Source: Kribbella sp. VKM Ac-2568 (lineage in GTDB: Bacteria; Actinomycetota; Actinomycetes; Propionibacteriales; Kribbellaceae). From it: 64,000 nucleotides of DNA. A program made the translations under genes and the position numbers. This document shows, piece after piece, positions 33,507 through 41,650 of this stretch. Location: the NCBI RefSeq assembly GCF_004345365.1, contig NZ_SLVF01000004.1, forward strand, positions 372,001 to 436,000, read 5' to 3'. A model generated the notes under the pieces. That model had not been told where the DNA came from and made no database searches. It saw only the letters and a program-made list of their open reading frames with translations. Position 1 is the first letter of the stretch; every line of letters starts with the position of its first letter.

Positions 33507-33911
33507 TCAGCCGGGTAGGGCGTTCCACTGGGCGAGGGTGGAGGCGAGGAGGGTGGCGGTGGGGAGGTTGTTGAACTCGTCGCGGTTGACGAAGCGGGCG
33601 TCGGAGGCGTCGTCACCGGCTGCGAGGATGCCGCCGACCTGGGCCGCCTGGTAGTCGCGGATCACGTAGAGCTTGCCGTTCGGGCCGTCGCGCTCGACCT
33701 CGCCGACGAAGCGCCCGACCATCACCTCGAGCCCGGTCTCCTCCGCCACTTCGCGGGCCACCGCGGTCGGATCGTCCTCGCCCGGCTCGACCCGGCCGCC
33801 CGGCAGCGACCAGAGCCCACGACCCGGCTCGTTGGCCCGCTGGACGACCAGCAGCCTGTGCTGTTCGTCGTACACGAGAGCTCCGACACAGTCGACGCGG
33901 TCCACATCCAT
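33507..33911 (-). CDS. NUDIX hydrolase
   Basis: A 134-residue MutT-like enzyme. The complete Nudix box G-x5-E-x7-R-E-V-x-E-E-x-G is present, from GGRVEPGEDD to REVAEETGLEV. The N-terminal strand VGALVYDEQHRLLVVQRANE is typical. It should hydrolyse a nucleoside diphosphate linked to another moiety; the exact substrate is unknown. Start ATG 33911; it diverges from the PHP-domain gene. Confidence 0.9.
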   Translation of the reverse strand: MDVDRVDCVGALVYDEQHRLLVVQRANEPGRGLWSLPGGRVEPGEDDPTAVAREVAEETGLEVMVGRFVGEVERDGPNGKLYVIRDYQAAQVGGILAAGDDASDARFVNRDEFNNLPTATLLASTLAQWNALPG

Positions 33912-33991
33912 GTGGAGAACGATAAGGACCGGAGGTGCGCACGGATAGCATCAGCGCTGACAGTTGTCCAGAGAAGGGATCCCGATCACTC

Positions 33992-34873
33992 GTGCTCATC
34001 GACCTGCACACCCACTCCAACCGCTCGGACGGCACCGACCCGGTCGACGTCCTGATCGCGCACGCGAAGCGGGACGGCCTGGACGTGATCGCGCTCACCG
34101 ATCACGACACCGCCGACGGCTGGGGCGAGGGTCGGCGAGCCGCCGAGGATCTCGGGATCGGCTTCGTGCCCGGGATCGAGATCTCCTGCAAGCTGAACGG
34201 CATCAGCGTGCACCTGCTCGGCTACCTCCTCGATCCGTCCTACCAGCCGCTCGCCGCCGAGCTGGCCACCGTCCGCGACGGCCGCACCGACCGGATCCCG
34301 TCGATCGTGGCCCGGCTGAACGGCATGGGCGTCGCCCTGACCGTCGACGAGGTGCTGGCGCAGGCCACGGGGACACCGTCGGTCGGCCGCCCGCATGTCG
34401 CCGATGCGCTGGTCGCCAACGGCACGGTCGCGAACCGCGGCGAGGCGTTCGACCGGTTCCTGGCCGACGGCCGCCCCGGGCACGTCTCGCACTACGCGAT
34501 CGAGCCGGGCCGGGCGATCGACATCGTCCGCGCAGCTGGGGGAGTCCCGGTGATCGCGCACCCGTGGGGCCGCTCCAGCTACAAGGTGATGACGGAGGAG
34601 ATGATCGCCCGGCTGGTCGCCGAGCACGGCCTGGCCGGGATCGAGGTCGACCACCAGGACCACTCGCCGGAGTCCCGGGTCACGCTGCGTGGGATCGCCA
34701 ACGAGCTCGGCATCATCTACACCGGCTCCAGCGACCACCACGGGATCGGCAAGATCGACCACGACCTCGGTGTGAACACCACCGAGCCCGAGCAGTTCGC
34801 CCGCCTCCTCGAGGTCGCGAAGCTCAATGCCGCGGCCAGCTCGGCGAACGTGCCCGAGGCCTACCTGCCGTGA
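33992..34873 (+). CDS. PHP-domain phosphoesterase
   Basis: A 293-residue PHP protein related to the RNase AM/5'-nucleotidase (TrpH/YciV) group. Metal-binding motifs are IDLHTHSNRSDGT, IALTDHDTADGW, GIEISCKLNGISVHLLGY, VIAHPWGRS and GSSDHHG. Such enzymes remove phosphates from the 5' end of short RNAs or from 3',5'-bisphosphates. GTG 33992 places the first motif directly at the N-terminus; GAGAAGGGA is 12 bases upstream. The stop overlaps the MarC start by 4 bases (GTGA). Confidence 0.88.
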   Translation: MLIDLHTHSNRSDGTDPVDVLIAHAKRDGLDVIALTDHDTADGWGEGRRAAEDLGIGFVPGIEISCKLNGISVHLLGYLLDPSYQPLAAELATVRDGRTDRIPSIVARLNGMGVALTVDEVLAQATGTPSVGRPHVADALVANGTVANRGEAFDRFLADGRPGHVSHYAIEPGRAIDIVRAAGGVPVIAHPWGRSSYKVMTEEMIARLVAEHGLAGIEVDHQDHSPESRVTLRGIANELGIIYTGSSDHHGIGKIDHDLGVNTTEPEQFARLLEVAKLNAAASSANVPEAYLP

Positions 34874-35487
34874 ACGACGTCATCAACCTGTCGCTGCTCA
34901 GCTCGGTCTTCGTCACACTGTTCGTGATCATGGACCCGCCGGGCACCGTGCCGGTGTTCATCTCGCTGACGGCCGGGCAGTCCCGGGCGGTCCGGAAGAA
35001 GGCCGCCTGGCAGGCGGTGCTGGTCGCGTTCGGCGTGATCGTGGTGTTCGCCGCCTTCGGCCAGCAGATCCTGAGCCACCTCGGCATCACCCTGCCCGCC
35101 CTGCAGGCAGCGGGTGGTCTGCTGCTCCTGCTGATCGCTTTGCAGCTGCTGACCGATACCGCCGAGGACCCGGTCCAGACGAAGAACGTGAACATCGCCT
35201 TCGTCCCGCTCGGTACTCCGCTGCTGGCCGGCCCGGGTGCGATCGTCGCCACCATGGTGTTCGTGCAGCGCGCGGACGGCTCGCTGCCGGACGTGGTCGC
35301 GATCTCCCTCGGCATCGTGCTGATCCACCTGGTGATGTGGCTGACGCTGCGCTTCTCCGGCGTGATCATGCGCATACTTGGGGAGAACGGCGTGCTCCTG
35401 GTCACCCGGATCGCCGGTCTGCTGCTGAGCGCGATCGCCGTACAGCTGGTCGCGGATGCGGTCACGGACTTCATCGAGGCGAGTTGA
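34870..35487 (+). CDS. MarC-family integral membrane protein
   Basis: A 205-residue protein with six membrane helices, starting at GTG 34870 within the PHP stop. Family motifs are FVIMDPPGTVPVFISLT, AGGLLLLLIALQLLT, PLGTPLLAGPGAI and RIAGLLLSAIAVQLVADAV. The function of MarC proteins is unresolved; despite the name they are not established drug transporters. The coupling to a PHP phosphoesterase and a nuclease is conserved in some Actinobacteria, to my knowledge, but its meaning is unclear. Confidence 0.9.
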   Translation: MNDVINLSLLSSVFVTLFVIMDPPGTVPVFISLTAGQSRAVRKKAAWQAVLVAFGVIVVFAAFGQQILSHLGITLPALQAAGGLLLLLIALQLLTDTAEDPVQTKNVNIAFVPLGTPLLAGPGAIVATMVFVQRADGSLPDVVAISLGIVLIHLVMWLTLRFSGVIMRILGENGVLLVTRIAGLLLSAIAVQLVADAVTDFIEAS

Positions 35488-35489
35488 GA

Positions 35490-36386
35490 ATGAACGACAT
35501 GCTGCCCGGGATGCCGACGAGGTTGTTCGTCGCGACACCGACGAAGCTGCTCAACTTCGCCGACTGCAAGCGCAAGTACCGCTACACCTACCTGGAGACC
35601 CCGCGGCCGCCGAAGGGCCCGCCGTGGGCGCACAACACGGTCGGCGCCGTGCTGCACGAGTCGCTGGCCGAGTTCTGGCGTTGGCCGGCCTCTCGGCGTA
35701 CGACGGTCGAGGCGGTCGGCAAGCTGCGCACGAGCTGGCGGCACGAGGGATTCCGCGACGAGCGGCAGTCACTCGACTGGCGGGAGCGCTCGGTCGAGAT
35801 GCTGAGCACCTACCTGCACCAGATCGACCCGTACTTCGAACCGCGCGGGGTGGAGCGCACGGTCGCGTTCACCACCGAACGGGCCAGCCTGCGCGGCCGG
35901 GTGGATCGGATCGACGAGCGCCCGGCCCGGGACGGCAACGGCGGGACCGAGCTGGCGATCGTCGACTACAAGACCGGGCGGCGACCGCTGACCAGCACGG
36001 ACGCTCGGTCGTCGCTCGCGATGGCGCTCTACGTGCTCGGTGCTCGTCGGGTGCTGCACCGGCCATGCACCCGGGTCGAGCTGCACCACCTGCCCACCAA
36101 CACCATCGCCGCCGCCGACCACGACGACGCCTCCCTGGCGCGGCACCAGCGCCGGGCCGAGTCGATCGCGGACGACGCGGCCGCCGCCGAGACCCGCTGG
36201 CGCGAGGGGCTCACCCCGGCTGAGGCCGACGAGGTCTTCCCGCCGGAGCCGTCCGCGCTGTGCGGCTGGTGCGACTTCGCCCGGATCTGCCCGCAAGGCC
36301 GCCGGGTCGCACCGCCTCGCGACCCCTGGGCCGCCCTCGAAGACCCCGAGGCCGTCACCACCCCCGACGTCGCCGAGGCCGGCTGA
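35490..36386 (+). CDS. Stand-alone RecB-like PD-(D/E)XK nuclease with a probable Fe-S cluster
   Basis: A 298-residue Cas4/RecB-type exonuclease domain. The nuclease core has GRVDRIDERPARDGNGG and LAIVDYKTGRRP, giving the catalytic Asp and the D-Y-K pair. Cys26 (NFADCKRKYRY) together with CGWCDFARICP near residue 265 provides four Cys in the AddB/Cas4 iron-sulfur staple pattern. No helicase part is present. It starts 2 bases after MarC at ATG 35490, so it is cotranslated with PHP and MarC. It probably cuts single-stranded DNA ends in repair; partnership with AdnAB or RecQ-type helicases is possible. Confidence 0.88.
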   Translation: MNDMLPGMPTRLFVATPTKLLNFADCKRKYRYTYLETPRPPKGPPWAHNTVGAVLHESLAEFWRWPASRRTTVEAVGKLRTSWRHEGFRDERQSLDWRERSVEMLSTYLHQIDPYFEPRGVERTVAFTTERASLRGRVDRIDERPARDGNGGTELAIVDYKTGRRPLTSTDARSSLAMALYVLGARRVLHRPCTRVELHHLPTNTIAAADHDDASLARHQRRAESIADDAAAAETRWREGLTPAEADEVFPPEPSALCGWCDFARICPQGRRVAPPRDPWAALEDPEAVTTPDVAEAG

Positions 36387-36389
36387 CCG

Positions 36390-36424
36390 GGCGTACCAGC
36401 GGTATGTGCGCGGCGTACCAGCGG
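36390..36424. repeat. 13-bp direct repeats 22 bp apart
   Basis: GGCGTACCAGCGG occurs at 36390-36402 and again at 36412-36424. The two-turn spacing on one helix face is what a regulator binding direct repeats would need. It lies in the 89-base gap before the alpha/beta-hydrolase gene. Confidence 0.6.
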
Positions 36425-36475
36425 GGGAGACGAAGCTGAGGTCACCGAACGACGTTTGAGGACCAGGGGTGACCG

Positions 36476-37315
36476 ATGACCGCGAAGACCGTGAACAAAC
36501 TGGCCGTGCCGGACGCGACGCTGCACTACGAGGTGACCGGATCCGGTCCCGTGCTGCTGCTGATCGCCGACGGGTATGCCGACTGCGGAGTGTTCGAGGG
36601 GATCGTCGGCCAGCTAGCCGCGGAGTACACCGTGGTCTCGTACGATCCCCGCGGCAACTCACGGAGCCCGTACGACGGTGCGCCCGTCGACGAGCGGGTG
36701 GATCGTGCCGCGGAGGACGCGCTGATCCTGCTCGACGAGGTGGCGGGGGACGAGCCGGCGTACGTGTTCGGGAGCGGGACCGGGGCGATCGCCGGGCTGG
36801 AGCTCATCACCCGGCATCCCGACCGGGTGCGGATGCTCGTCGCGCACGAGCCGCCGTGTGTGGAGGTGCTGCCGGACGCGGAGACGCCCCGCGCGTTCTT
36901 CGAGGACGTGCACGCCACCAGCGCCGCGGACGGGGTGGAGACGGCTCAGCGGCTGTACGAGATCGGCACCGGGCTGGACGAGGACGACCTGCCGGCGCCG
37001 GAGGACCTGCGGCCGGAGTTCCGCGAGGTGATGGCGCGGATGGACGCTAACGCAGGGGTCTACTTCACGCACAAACTGTTGCCGTTCACCCGGTACCAGC
37101 CGGATCTGCTCGCGCTGGAGCGGGTCGCGCACAAGATCGTGCCGGCCGCTGGGGTGGACGCCGCGGCGCACCTGCCGGCGCAGCCGATCAGCGTGATCGC
37201 CGACTACCTCGGCTGGCCGGTGGTCAGCTTCCCCGGCGGCCACGGCGGCTACGCGAGCCACCCGGTCCGGTTCGCCACCTTGCTCGCCCGGGTCCTCGAG
37301 GCCGAGATCAGCTGA
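36476..37315 (+). CDS. Alpha/beta-hydrolase-fold protein lacking the nucleophile Ser
   Basis: A 279-residue alpha/beta-hydrolase fold: LHYEVTGSGPVLLLIADGYA (oxyanion region), YTVVSYDPRGNSRSP and the elbow VFGSGTGAIAGLELITRHPD. The C-terminal His is in FPGGHGGYASHP. The elbow reads G-S-G-T-G, so the central nucleophile position holds Gly where relatives have Ser (codons AGC GGG ACC). The usual Ser-hydrolase chemistry is therefore unlikely unless the neighbouring Ser substitutes. It may be a binding protein or a lyase. ATG 36476 is the start. It is upstream of, but separate from, the ABC-2 exporter operon. Confidence 0.78.
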   Translation: MTAKTVNKLAVPDATLHYEVTGSGPVLLLIADGYADCGVFEGIVGQLAAEYTVVSYDPRGNSRSPYDGAPVDERVDRAAEDALILLDEVAGDEPAYVFGSGTGAIAGLELITRHPDRVRMLVAHEPPCVEVLPDAETPRAFFEDVHATSAADGVETAQRLYEIGTGLDEDDLPAPEDLRPEFREVMARMDANAGVYFTHKLLPFTRYQPDLLALERVAHKIVPAAGVDAAAHLPAQPISVIADYLGWPVVSFPGGHGGYASHPVRFATLLARVLEAEIS

Positions 37316-37352
37316 GCTCTGCCGTTGCGCGGCGGCCGTGGCGGTATTGCGG

Positions 37353-37382
37353 TTGACGCCCGGCCGCGGACCGGCGTACTGT
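37353..37382 (+). promoter_or_regulatory. Housekeeping-type promoter of the ABC-2 exporter operon
   Basis: TTGACG (37353-37358), an 18-base spacer and TACTGT (37377-37382) predict a start of transcription near 37389. That gives a leader of about 145 bases. A second TTGACA at 37396-37401 lacks an obvious -10. Confidence 0.5.
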
Positions 37383-37402
37383 CCGTCTCCTTCCCTTGAC
37401 AA

Positions 37403-37509
37403 CGGCACGTTCATCGTGCCGCCACAGTGGTGTCCGAACCCCCGGGTCCTGACGGATCCGGGGTAGTTCTGCGTGCGCCACGACCGGCGCGACGACCTTC
37501 GGACACCAC
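37403..37509 (+). ncRNA. Candidate structured 5' leader RNA (hairpin plus three-way junction)
   Basis: Hairpin A is CGGCACG (37403-37409) with CGTGCCG (37415-37421). Then follows a three-way junction. P1 is GTGGTGTCCGAA (37427-37438) with TTCGGACACCAC (37498-37509), 12 perfect pairs. P2 is CCCCGGGTCC (37440-37449) with GGATCCGGGG (37454-37463), 10 pairs including one wobble and a UGAC loop. P3 is CGTGCGCC (37472-37479) with GGCGC-G-ACG (37486-37494), 8 pairs with one bulge. It ends 14 bases before the Shine-Dalgarno of the exporter operon. I match it to no riboswitch class that I know. Structure is from the sequence; function is inference. Confidence 0.5.
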
Positions 37510-37533
37510 CTCGAGTGTGCGAAGGAGGTAGCG

Positions 37534-38331
37534 GTGGAGGTGTACTGGGCGATCGCAGTGCGTTCGTTCCGCCGGTTCTCGACGTACCGGATCGCCACCT
37601 TGTCCGGCGCGTTCACCAACACAGTGTTCGGCTTTATCTTCTGCGGCGTCTACCTGACGCTGTGGCACACCCGGCCCGGCCTCGGCGGGTACGACGTGTC
37701 CGACGCACTCACCTTCGTCTGGCTGCAGCAGGGGTTGCTCGCGCCGGTCGGCATCTTCGGCGCGACCACGACCGTCGAGCTGGGCGAACGCGTCCGCACC
37801 GGGGAAATCGCGGTCGATCTCTACCGGCCGACCCACCTGATGCTCTGGTGGTTGTCGGTGGACGCCGGCCGGGCCGTCTTCCAGTTGCTCGCGCGCGGCG
37901 GTGCTCCCCTGATCGTCGGCGCGCTGGTGTTCGACCTGAACTTCCCCTCCTCGCCCATGCAGTGGCTGGCGGTTGCCGTCGCTGTGGCGCTCGGCATCCT
38001 GGTCAGCTTCGGCATCCGGTACCTCGTGGCGCTGTCGGGGTTCTGGATCACCGACTCGCGCGGGGTGGAGAGCATGGCGCTGGTGCTGTCGCTATTCTTC
38101 TCCGGCGCGATCCTGCCGCTGGTGGTGTTCCCGGGGTGGATCGGCGAGGTCGCTCGGGCGACTCCCTGGGCGGCGACGCTGCAGGTGCCGATCGATGTCT
38201 GGCTCGGGCGGAACCCGGGCGGGGTGGGGTCGGCGCTGGCGTTCCAGCTGGTCTGGATCGTCGTTCTCGGGCTGGCTGGGCGGATGGCCACCGTGCTCGC
38301 GACCCGGAAGGTGGTGATCCAGGGTGGCTGA
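37534..38331 (+). CDS. ABC-2 type transporter permease, first subunit
   Basis: A 265-residue six-helix permease of the ABC2_membrane_6/viologen-exporter type (RFSTYRIATLSGAFTNTVFG; LTFVWLQQGLLAPVGIFGAT; GERVRTGEIAVDLYRPTHLM; TPWAATLQVPIDVWLG). The start GTG 37534 follows the strong site GGAGG by 5 bases. It overlaps the second permease by 8 bases and is followed by the ATPase. Related systems export toxic cations and peptides; the substrate here is unknown. Expression may be controlled by the structured leader directly upstream. Confidence 0.88.
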   Translation: MEVYWAIAVRSFRRFSTYRIATLSGAFTNTVFGFIFCGVYLTLWHTRPGLGGYDVSDALTFVWLQQGLLAPVGIFGATTTVELGERVRTGEIAVDLYRPTHLMLWWLSVDAGRAVFQLLARGGAPLIVGALVFDLNFPSSPMQWLAVAVAVALGILVSFGIRYLVALSGFWITDSRGVESMALVLSLFFSGAILPLVVFPGWIGEVARATPWAATLQVPIDVWLGRNPGGVGSALAFQLVWIVVLGLAGRMATVLATRKVVIQGG

Positions 38332-39154
38332 GTCCACTTCGTTGCGCAGGGCAATGGCCTGGCCCGGGCAGTACCGGATGCTGGTGATGATGTGGATCCG
38401 GTCGTCGCTGGCCTACCCGGCGTCGTTCGCGTTGACGCTGGTGAGCACGATGCTGATCACCGGGACCGACTTCGTCGCGGTGGTGCTGATGTTCAGCCAC
38501 ATCGAGTCGTTCGGCGGTTTCAGCCTGGGGGAGATGGGGCTGCTCTACGGCACCGCATCGATGACGCTGGGACTCGCGGATCTGGCCACCGGGTCGATCG
38601 AGCGGATCGGCCAGCGGATCCGGACCGGCGAGCTGGACGTCTGGCTGATCCGCCCGGTGCCGGCCTTCATCCAGGCGGTCGCGGACAACTTCGCTCTGCG
38701 CCGGCTGGGTCGTCCGTTCCAGGCCGGTCTCGTGCTGGTGATCGCCCTCGGCCACATCGAGCTGGACTGGACCGTTGCCAAGGGCATCGTCCTGGTGGTG
38801 TCCATGCTGACCGGCTCGATCATCTTCGGCGCGATCTTCGTGCTCGGCGCCGCCTTCCAGTTCATCTCGATCGACTCGGCCGAGCTGGCCAACTCGTTCA
38901 CCTACGGCGGGCAGCAGCTCACGCAGTACCCGCTGTCCATCTTCGGCAAGGACATCGTCCGCGCCGTCACCTTCATCGTCCCGCTGGCCTTCGTGAACTA
39001 CTACCCGGTCCTCTTCGTGCTGGGTAAACCCGCCCCGCTGGGGCTGCCGTCCTGGATCGGCCTGTTGGCTCCGGCGGTCGCCGTCGCGATGATCGCGCTG
39101 GCGTCGGTGGCCTGGCGGGGCGGTCTCCGTCGTTACCGCAGTACAGGGAGTTGA
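38324..39154 (+). CDS. ABC-2 type transporter permease, second subunit
   Basis: A 276-residue permease paired with the preceding one. Motifs include SFALTLVSTMLITGTDFVAV, FGGFSLGEMGLLYGTASMTL, RIRTGELDVWLIRPVPAFIQ and IVPLAFVNYYPVLFVLG, all typical of the second subunit of this family. Both subunits share the R-x-R-T-G-E-x-D-x-x-L-x-R-P loop. Start GTG 38324 overlaps the upstream gene by 8 bases; the ATPase begins 4 bases after its stop. Confidence 0.88.
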   Translation: MAESTSLRRAMAWPGQYRMLVMMWIRSSLAYPASFALTLVSTMLITGTDFVAVVLMFSHIESFGGFSLGEMGLLYGTASMTLGLADLATGSIERIGQRIRTGELDVWLIRPVPAFIQAVADNFALRRLGRPFQAGLVLVIALGHIELDWTVAKGIVLVVSMLTGSIIFGAIFVLGAAFQFISIDSAELANSFTYGGQQLTQYPLSIFGKDIVRAVTFIVPLAFVNYYPVLFVLGKPAPLGLPSWIGLLAPAVAVAMIALASVAWRGGLRRYRSTGS

Positions 39155-39158
39155 GCAG

Positions 39159-40121
39159 ATGAGCGTCATCCAACTGGAGAACGTGTCGCGCGCCTTCACC
39201 GTGACGAGCCGCACCGGCCTGCGGCGTACCAAGCGGGAGGTGCGCGCCGTCGACAACCTGTCCTTCACCGTCGGCCGCGGCGAGGTGGTCGGCTACATCG
39301 GCCCGAATGGCGCGGGCAAGTCCACCACGATCAAGATGCTCACCGGCATCCTGGTCCCGTCCGGCGGCTCGATCCGGGTGGCCGGCGTCGACCCGTCGCG
39401 GAACCGGATGAAGCTGGCCAAGCGGATCGGCGTCGTCTTCGGCCAGCGCACCACGCTGTGGTGGGACCTGCCGCTGAAGGACTCCTTCGCCGTCCTGCAG
39501 AAGATGTACGGCGTATCGCGGGCGCGGCATGCCGAGAACCTCGCCACCTTCGTGGAACTGCTGGACCTGGGGGATCTGCTCGACGTACCGGTGCGGCAGT
39601 TGTCGCTCGGCCAGCGGATGCGCGGCGACATCGCGGCTGCGCTGCTGCACGACCCGGAGATCGTCTACCTGGACGAGCCGACGATCGGCCTCGACATCAT
39701 CAGCAAGGCCCGGCTGCGGGAGTTCCTTGCCCAGGTCAACAAGGACCGGCAGACCACGATCATCCTGACCACCCACGACCTGGACGACATCGAGGCACTC
39801 TGCTCCCGGGTGATGGTGATCGACCACGGCCACAAGGTCTACGACGGCACCCTCACCGGCCTCCGCTCCAGCCAGTCGGCCCCCCGAACCCTTGTCGTCG
39901 ACCTGGCCGCCTCCCTCCCACCCATCACCATCGACGGAGCCACCGTCACCAAAGTCGACGGCCCCCGCCAGTACCTCACCTTCCCCACCACCACCAGCGC
40001 AGCACCCCTGGTCGCCCAGATAGCCGCCACCTACCCCCTCCAGGACCTGACCATCGCCGAACCCACCATCGAATCGGTCATAGCCCGTATCTATGCGAAT
40101 CCAGCCCCCGTCACGGATTGA
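39159..40121 (+). CDS. ABC-2 transporter ATPase
   Basis: A 320-residue ATPase. Walker A is GPNGAGKST (about residues 48-56), the Q-loop region reads RIGVVFGQRTTLWWDLPLKD, the signature is LSLGQRMRGDIAAALL and Walker B is IVYLDEPTIGLD. The H-loop is TTHDLDD. The FGQRTTLWWDLP segment marks the subgroup that serves ABC2_membrane_6 permeases. The C-terminal 70 residues form the usual accessory domain and have noticeably C-rich third positions. All catalytic motifs are intact, so the three-gene transporter should be functional. Confidence 0.92.
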   Translation: MSVIQLENVSRAFTVTSRTGLRRTKREVRAVDNLSFTVGRGEVVGYIGPNGAGKSTTIKMLTGILVPSGGSIRVAGVDPSRNRMKLAKRIGVVFGQRTTLWWDLPLKDSFAVLQKMYGVSRARHAENLATFVELLDLGDLLDVPVRQLSLGQRMRGDIAAALLHDPEIVYLDEPTIGLDIISKARLREFLAQVNKDRQTTIILTTHDLDDIEALCSRVMVIDHGHKVYDGTLTGLRSSQSAPRTLVVDLAASLPPITIDGATVTKVDGPRQYLTFPTTTSAAPLVAQIAATYPLQDLTIAEPTIESVIARIYANPAPVTD

Positions 40122-40144
40122 AGCCGGCGCCCTTGGCGAGGACC

Positions 40145-41650
40145 TCATGGTCGGTCGCCGAGGGGCTGAGTTCCGGTGTGGTCGACGCGGAACTTGAAGC
40201 CGTACCTGGTGGTCCATTCCAGGGCGCCGTCATCCAAGCGGCGAACCCTCCAACCGCCATGCGTCTTCACCCGGTGGCTGTAGCGCCGCAGCGGAGTGAG
40301 GTTGGTGGTGCTGGTCTGGCCCGGTGGTCCGGTGCTTCTGAAGTCGAAGGGTCGGATGTGGTCGAGGTCGGTGCTGTCAGTGGTTTCGGCGGTGCCGTAG
40401 ACGAACTGCTCGACCGGGTGGGTGAGCTTGACGCGTTCGCGGATCCGTCGCGGGATCTCGTAGGCGTCGACGTTGATCTTGTCGTTCAGATCGATGACGG
40501 GCTTGACGATGATCTGGTCGTGGCTGAGGAGTTCTTGCAGGCGGGCGGCGTAGACGGGGCCGAAGCGTTCGACGCGGGTGACGCCTCCCCCGGCGAGCAG
40601 GGTCTCGTCGGTGACGTGCACGTACAGCGTCGTCTGGGCAGGCTTCCGCCTGGTTGCCCCGATCTTGTCGGTGTTGTAGGCGGCCTGTTTGATCGCGGCC
40701 AGCCTGCCGGCCAGCTTGCGCCGTGCCGCCTCGTCCATCCCGCGCCCAGGCTGGGCGTCGCTGGGGTGAGGCCGGTCGCGGTCGGCTTCGTCGTCGAAGT
40801 CGGCCGGGGCCGCAGGCCGGGTTCCAGTGGGCGGTGTGGCGGCGACGTCGGTGGGCTGGCTGGACCGGCCGGTGTTGGTGAGGTGTTGAGCGACGGCGAG
40901 GAGTTCCCAGGTCAGTTCGGGGTCGGCGATGATGCCGATCGCCTTCGCGCGGCGCTGGTCCAGGGTGTCGGTGTCGCCGAGTTCGGCGAGGGCGTCGGCG
41001 ATCTGGCGGACGGTGGCGTTGAAGTGGATCACGTCACCGGTGGCGGCCTTCACGAACACGGTGGTGGTGCCGTGTTCATCGGTGCGGCCGGCCCACACGC
41101 CCCGTTCCTTGGCCTTCGTCTCCGCGGCCGCGCGGGCGGCTTCGGGGTCGGCCTGCCACAGCGCGGCCCTGACGATGTTGGACAGTCGCAGCGGCGGGAT
41201 CGAGTCGACGATCCCGGCCACTTTCCGGTCCACGATCGCGGCAGCCTCCACCGACAGGTGAAGACAGGCAGTGGCGATGGTGCAGGCCTTCCAAGCTGTC
41301 GCGTGCTGGGACTCGACCTGAGCCCAGATCCGCGGCAACCGATGCCGCAACGCCAGCGCTTGACCCATCAACGCCGCCGCGGACCCCTTCGATCGGCCGA
41401 TCACCGCCCCGAACTCCGCCGGCGCGAACTCCGCCACCCCCGGACACCCCGGCCCGCCGTACACAAGGCCACGTTCGCCACCCGGAACGGTCTCGCGACC
41501 CGAGATCATCGCCGGATCGGGATGCAGATCGGCGAAGCGCTGCGCAAGCCGGAGCAGATCGACCTCGATCTCGAGCTTCATCGCGTGCAACCGCGCGGCC
41601 GAGGCCAGCGTCTCGGCCGCGCTGAGCTCATCGACATCACACTCGAACAT
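40145..41650 (-). CDS. DUF222 (13E12 repeat family) HNH endonuclease, SOS-controlled
   Basis: A 501-residue protein of the 13E12/DUF222 family. The DUF222 domain covers about 1-300 (AETLASAARLHAMKLEIEVD; ALALRHRLPRIWAQVES; GRTDEHGTTTVFVKAATGDV). A variable linker and a C-terminal HNH motif follow (TDLDHIRPFDF, TNLTPLRRYSHRVKTHGGW), giving the His/Asn/His metal site. Such genes are abundant, repeat-like and mobile-looking in Actinobacteria, and their function is unsettled. The ATG at 41650 lies inside a perfect SOS box, so LexA would block transcription until DNA damage. Members in M. tuberculosis are also reported to be LexA-bound. Confidence 0.88.
   Translation of the reverse strand: MFECDVDELSAAETLASAARLHAMKLEIEVDLLRLAQRFADLHPDPAMISGRETVPGGERGLVYGGPGCPGVAEFAPAEFGAVIGRSKGSAAALMGQALALRHRLPRIWAQVESQHATAWKACTIATACLHLSVEAAAIVDRKVAGIVDSIPPLRLSNIVRAALWQADPEAARAAAETKAKERGVWAGRTDEHGTTTVFVKAATGDVIHFNATVRQIADALAELGDTDTLDQRRAKAIGIIADPELTWELLAVAQHLTNTGRSSQPTDVAATPPTGTRPAAPADFDDEADRDRPHPSDAQPGRGMDEAARRKLAGRLAAIKQAAYNTDKIGATRRKPAQTTLYVHVTDETLLAGGGVTRVERFGPVYAARLQELLSHDQIIVKPVIDLNDKINVDAYEIPRRIRERVKLTHPVEQFVYGTAETTDSTDLDHIRPFDFRSTGPPGQTSTTNLTPLRRYSHRVKTHGGWRVRRLDDGALEWTTRYGFKFRVDHTGTQPLGDRP

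Noticed and set aside
37403..37509. Leader structure considered as a known riboswitch (cobalamin, TPP, fluoride, guanidine, ykoY)
   Set aside because: None of the conserved boxes I know for these classes could be found; kept as an unknown structured RNA.
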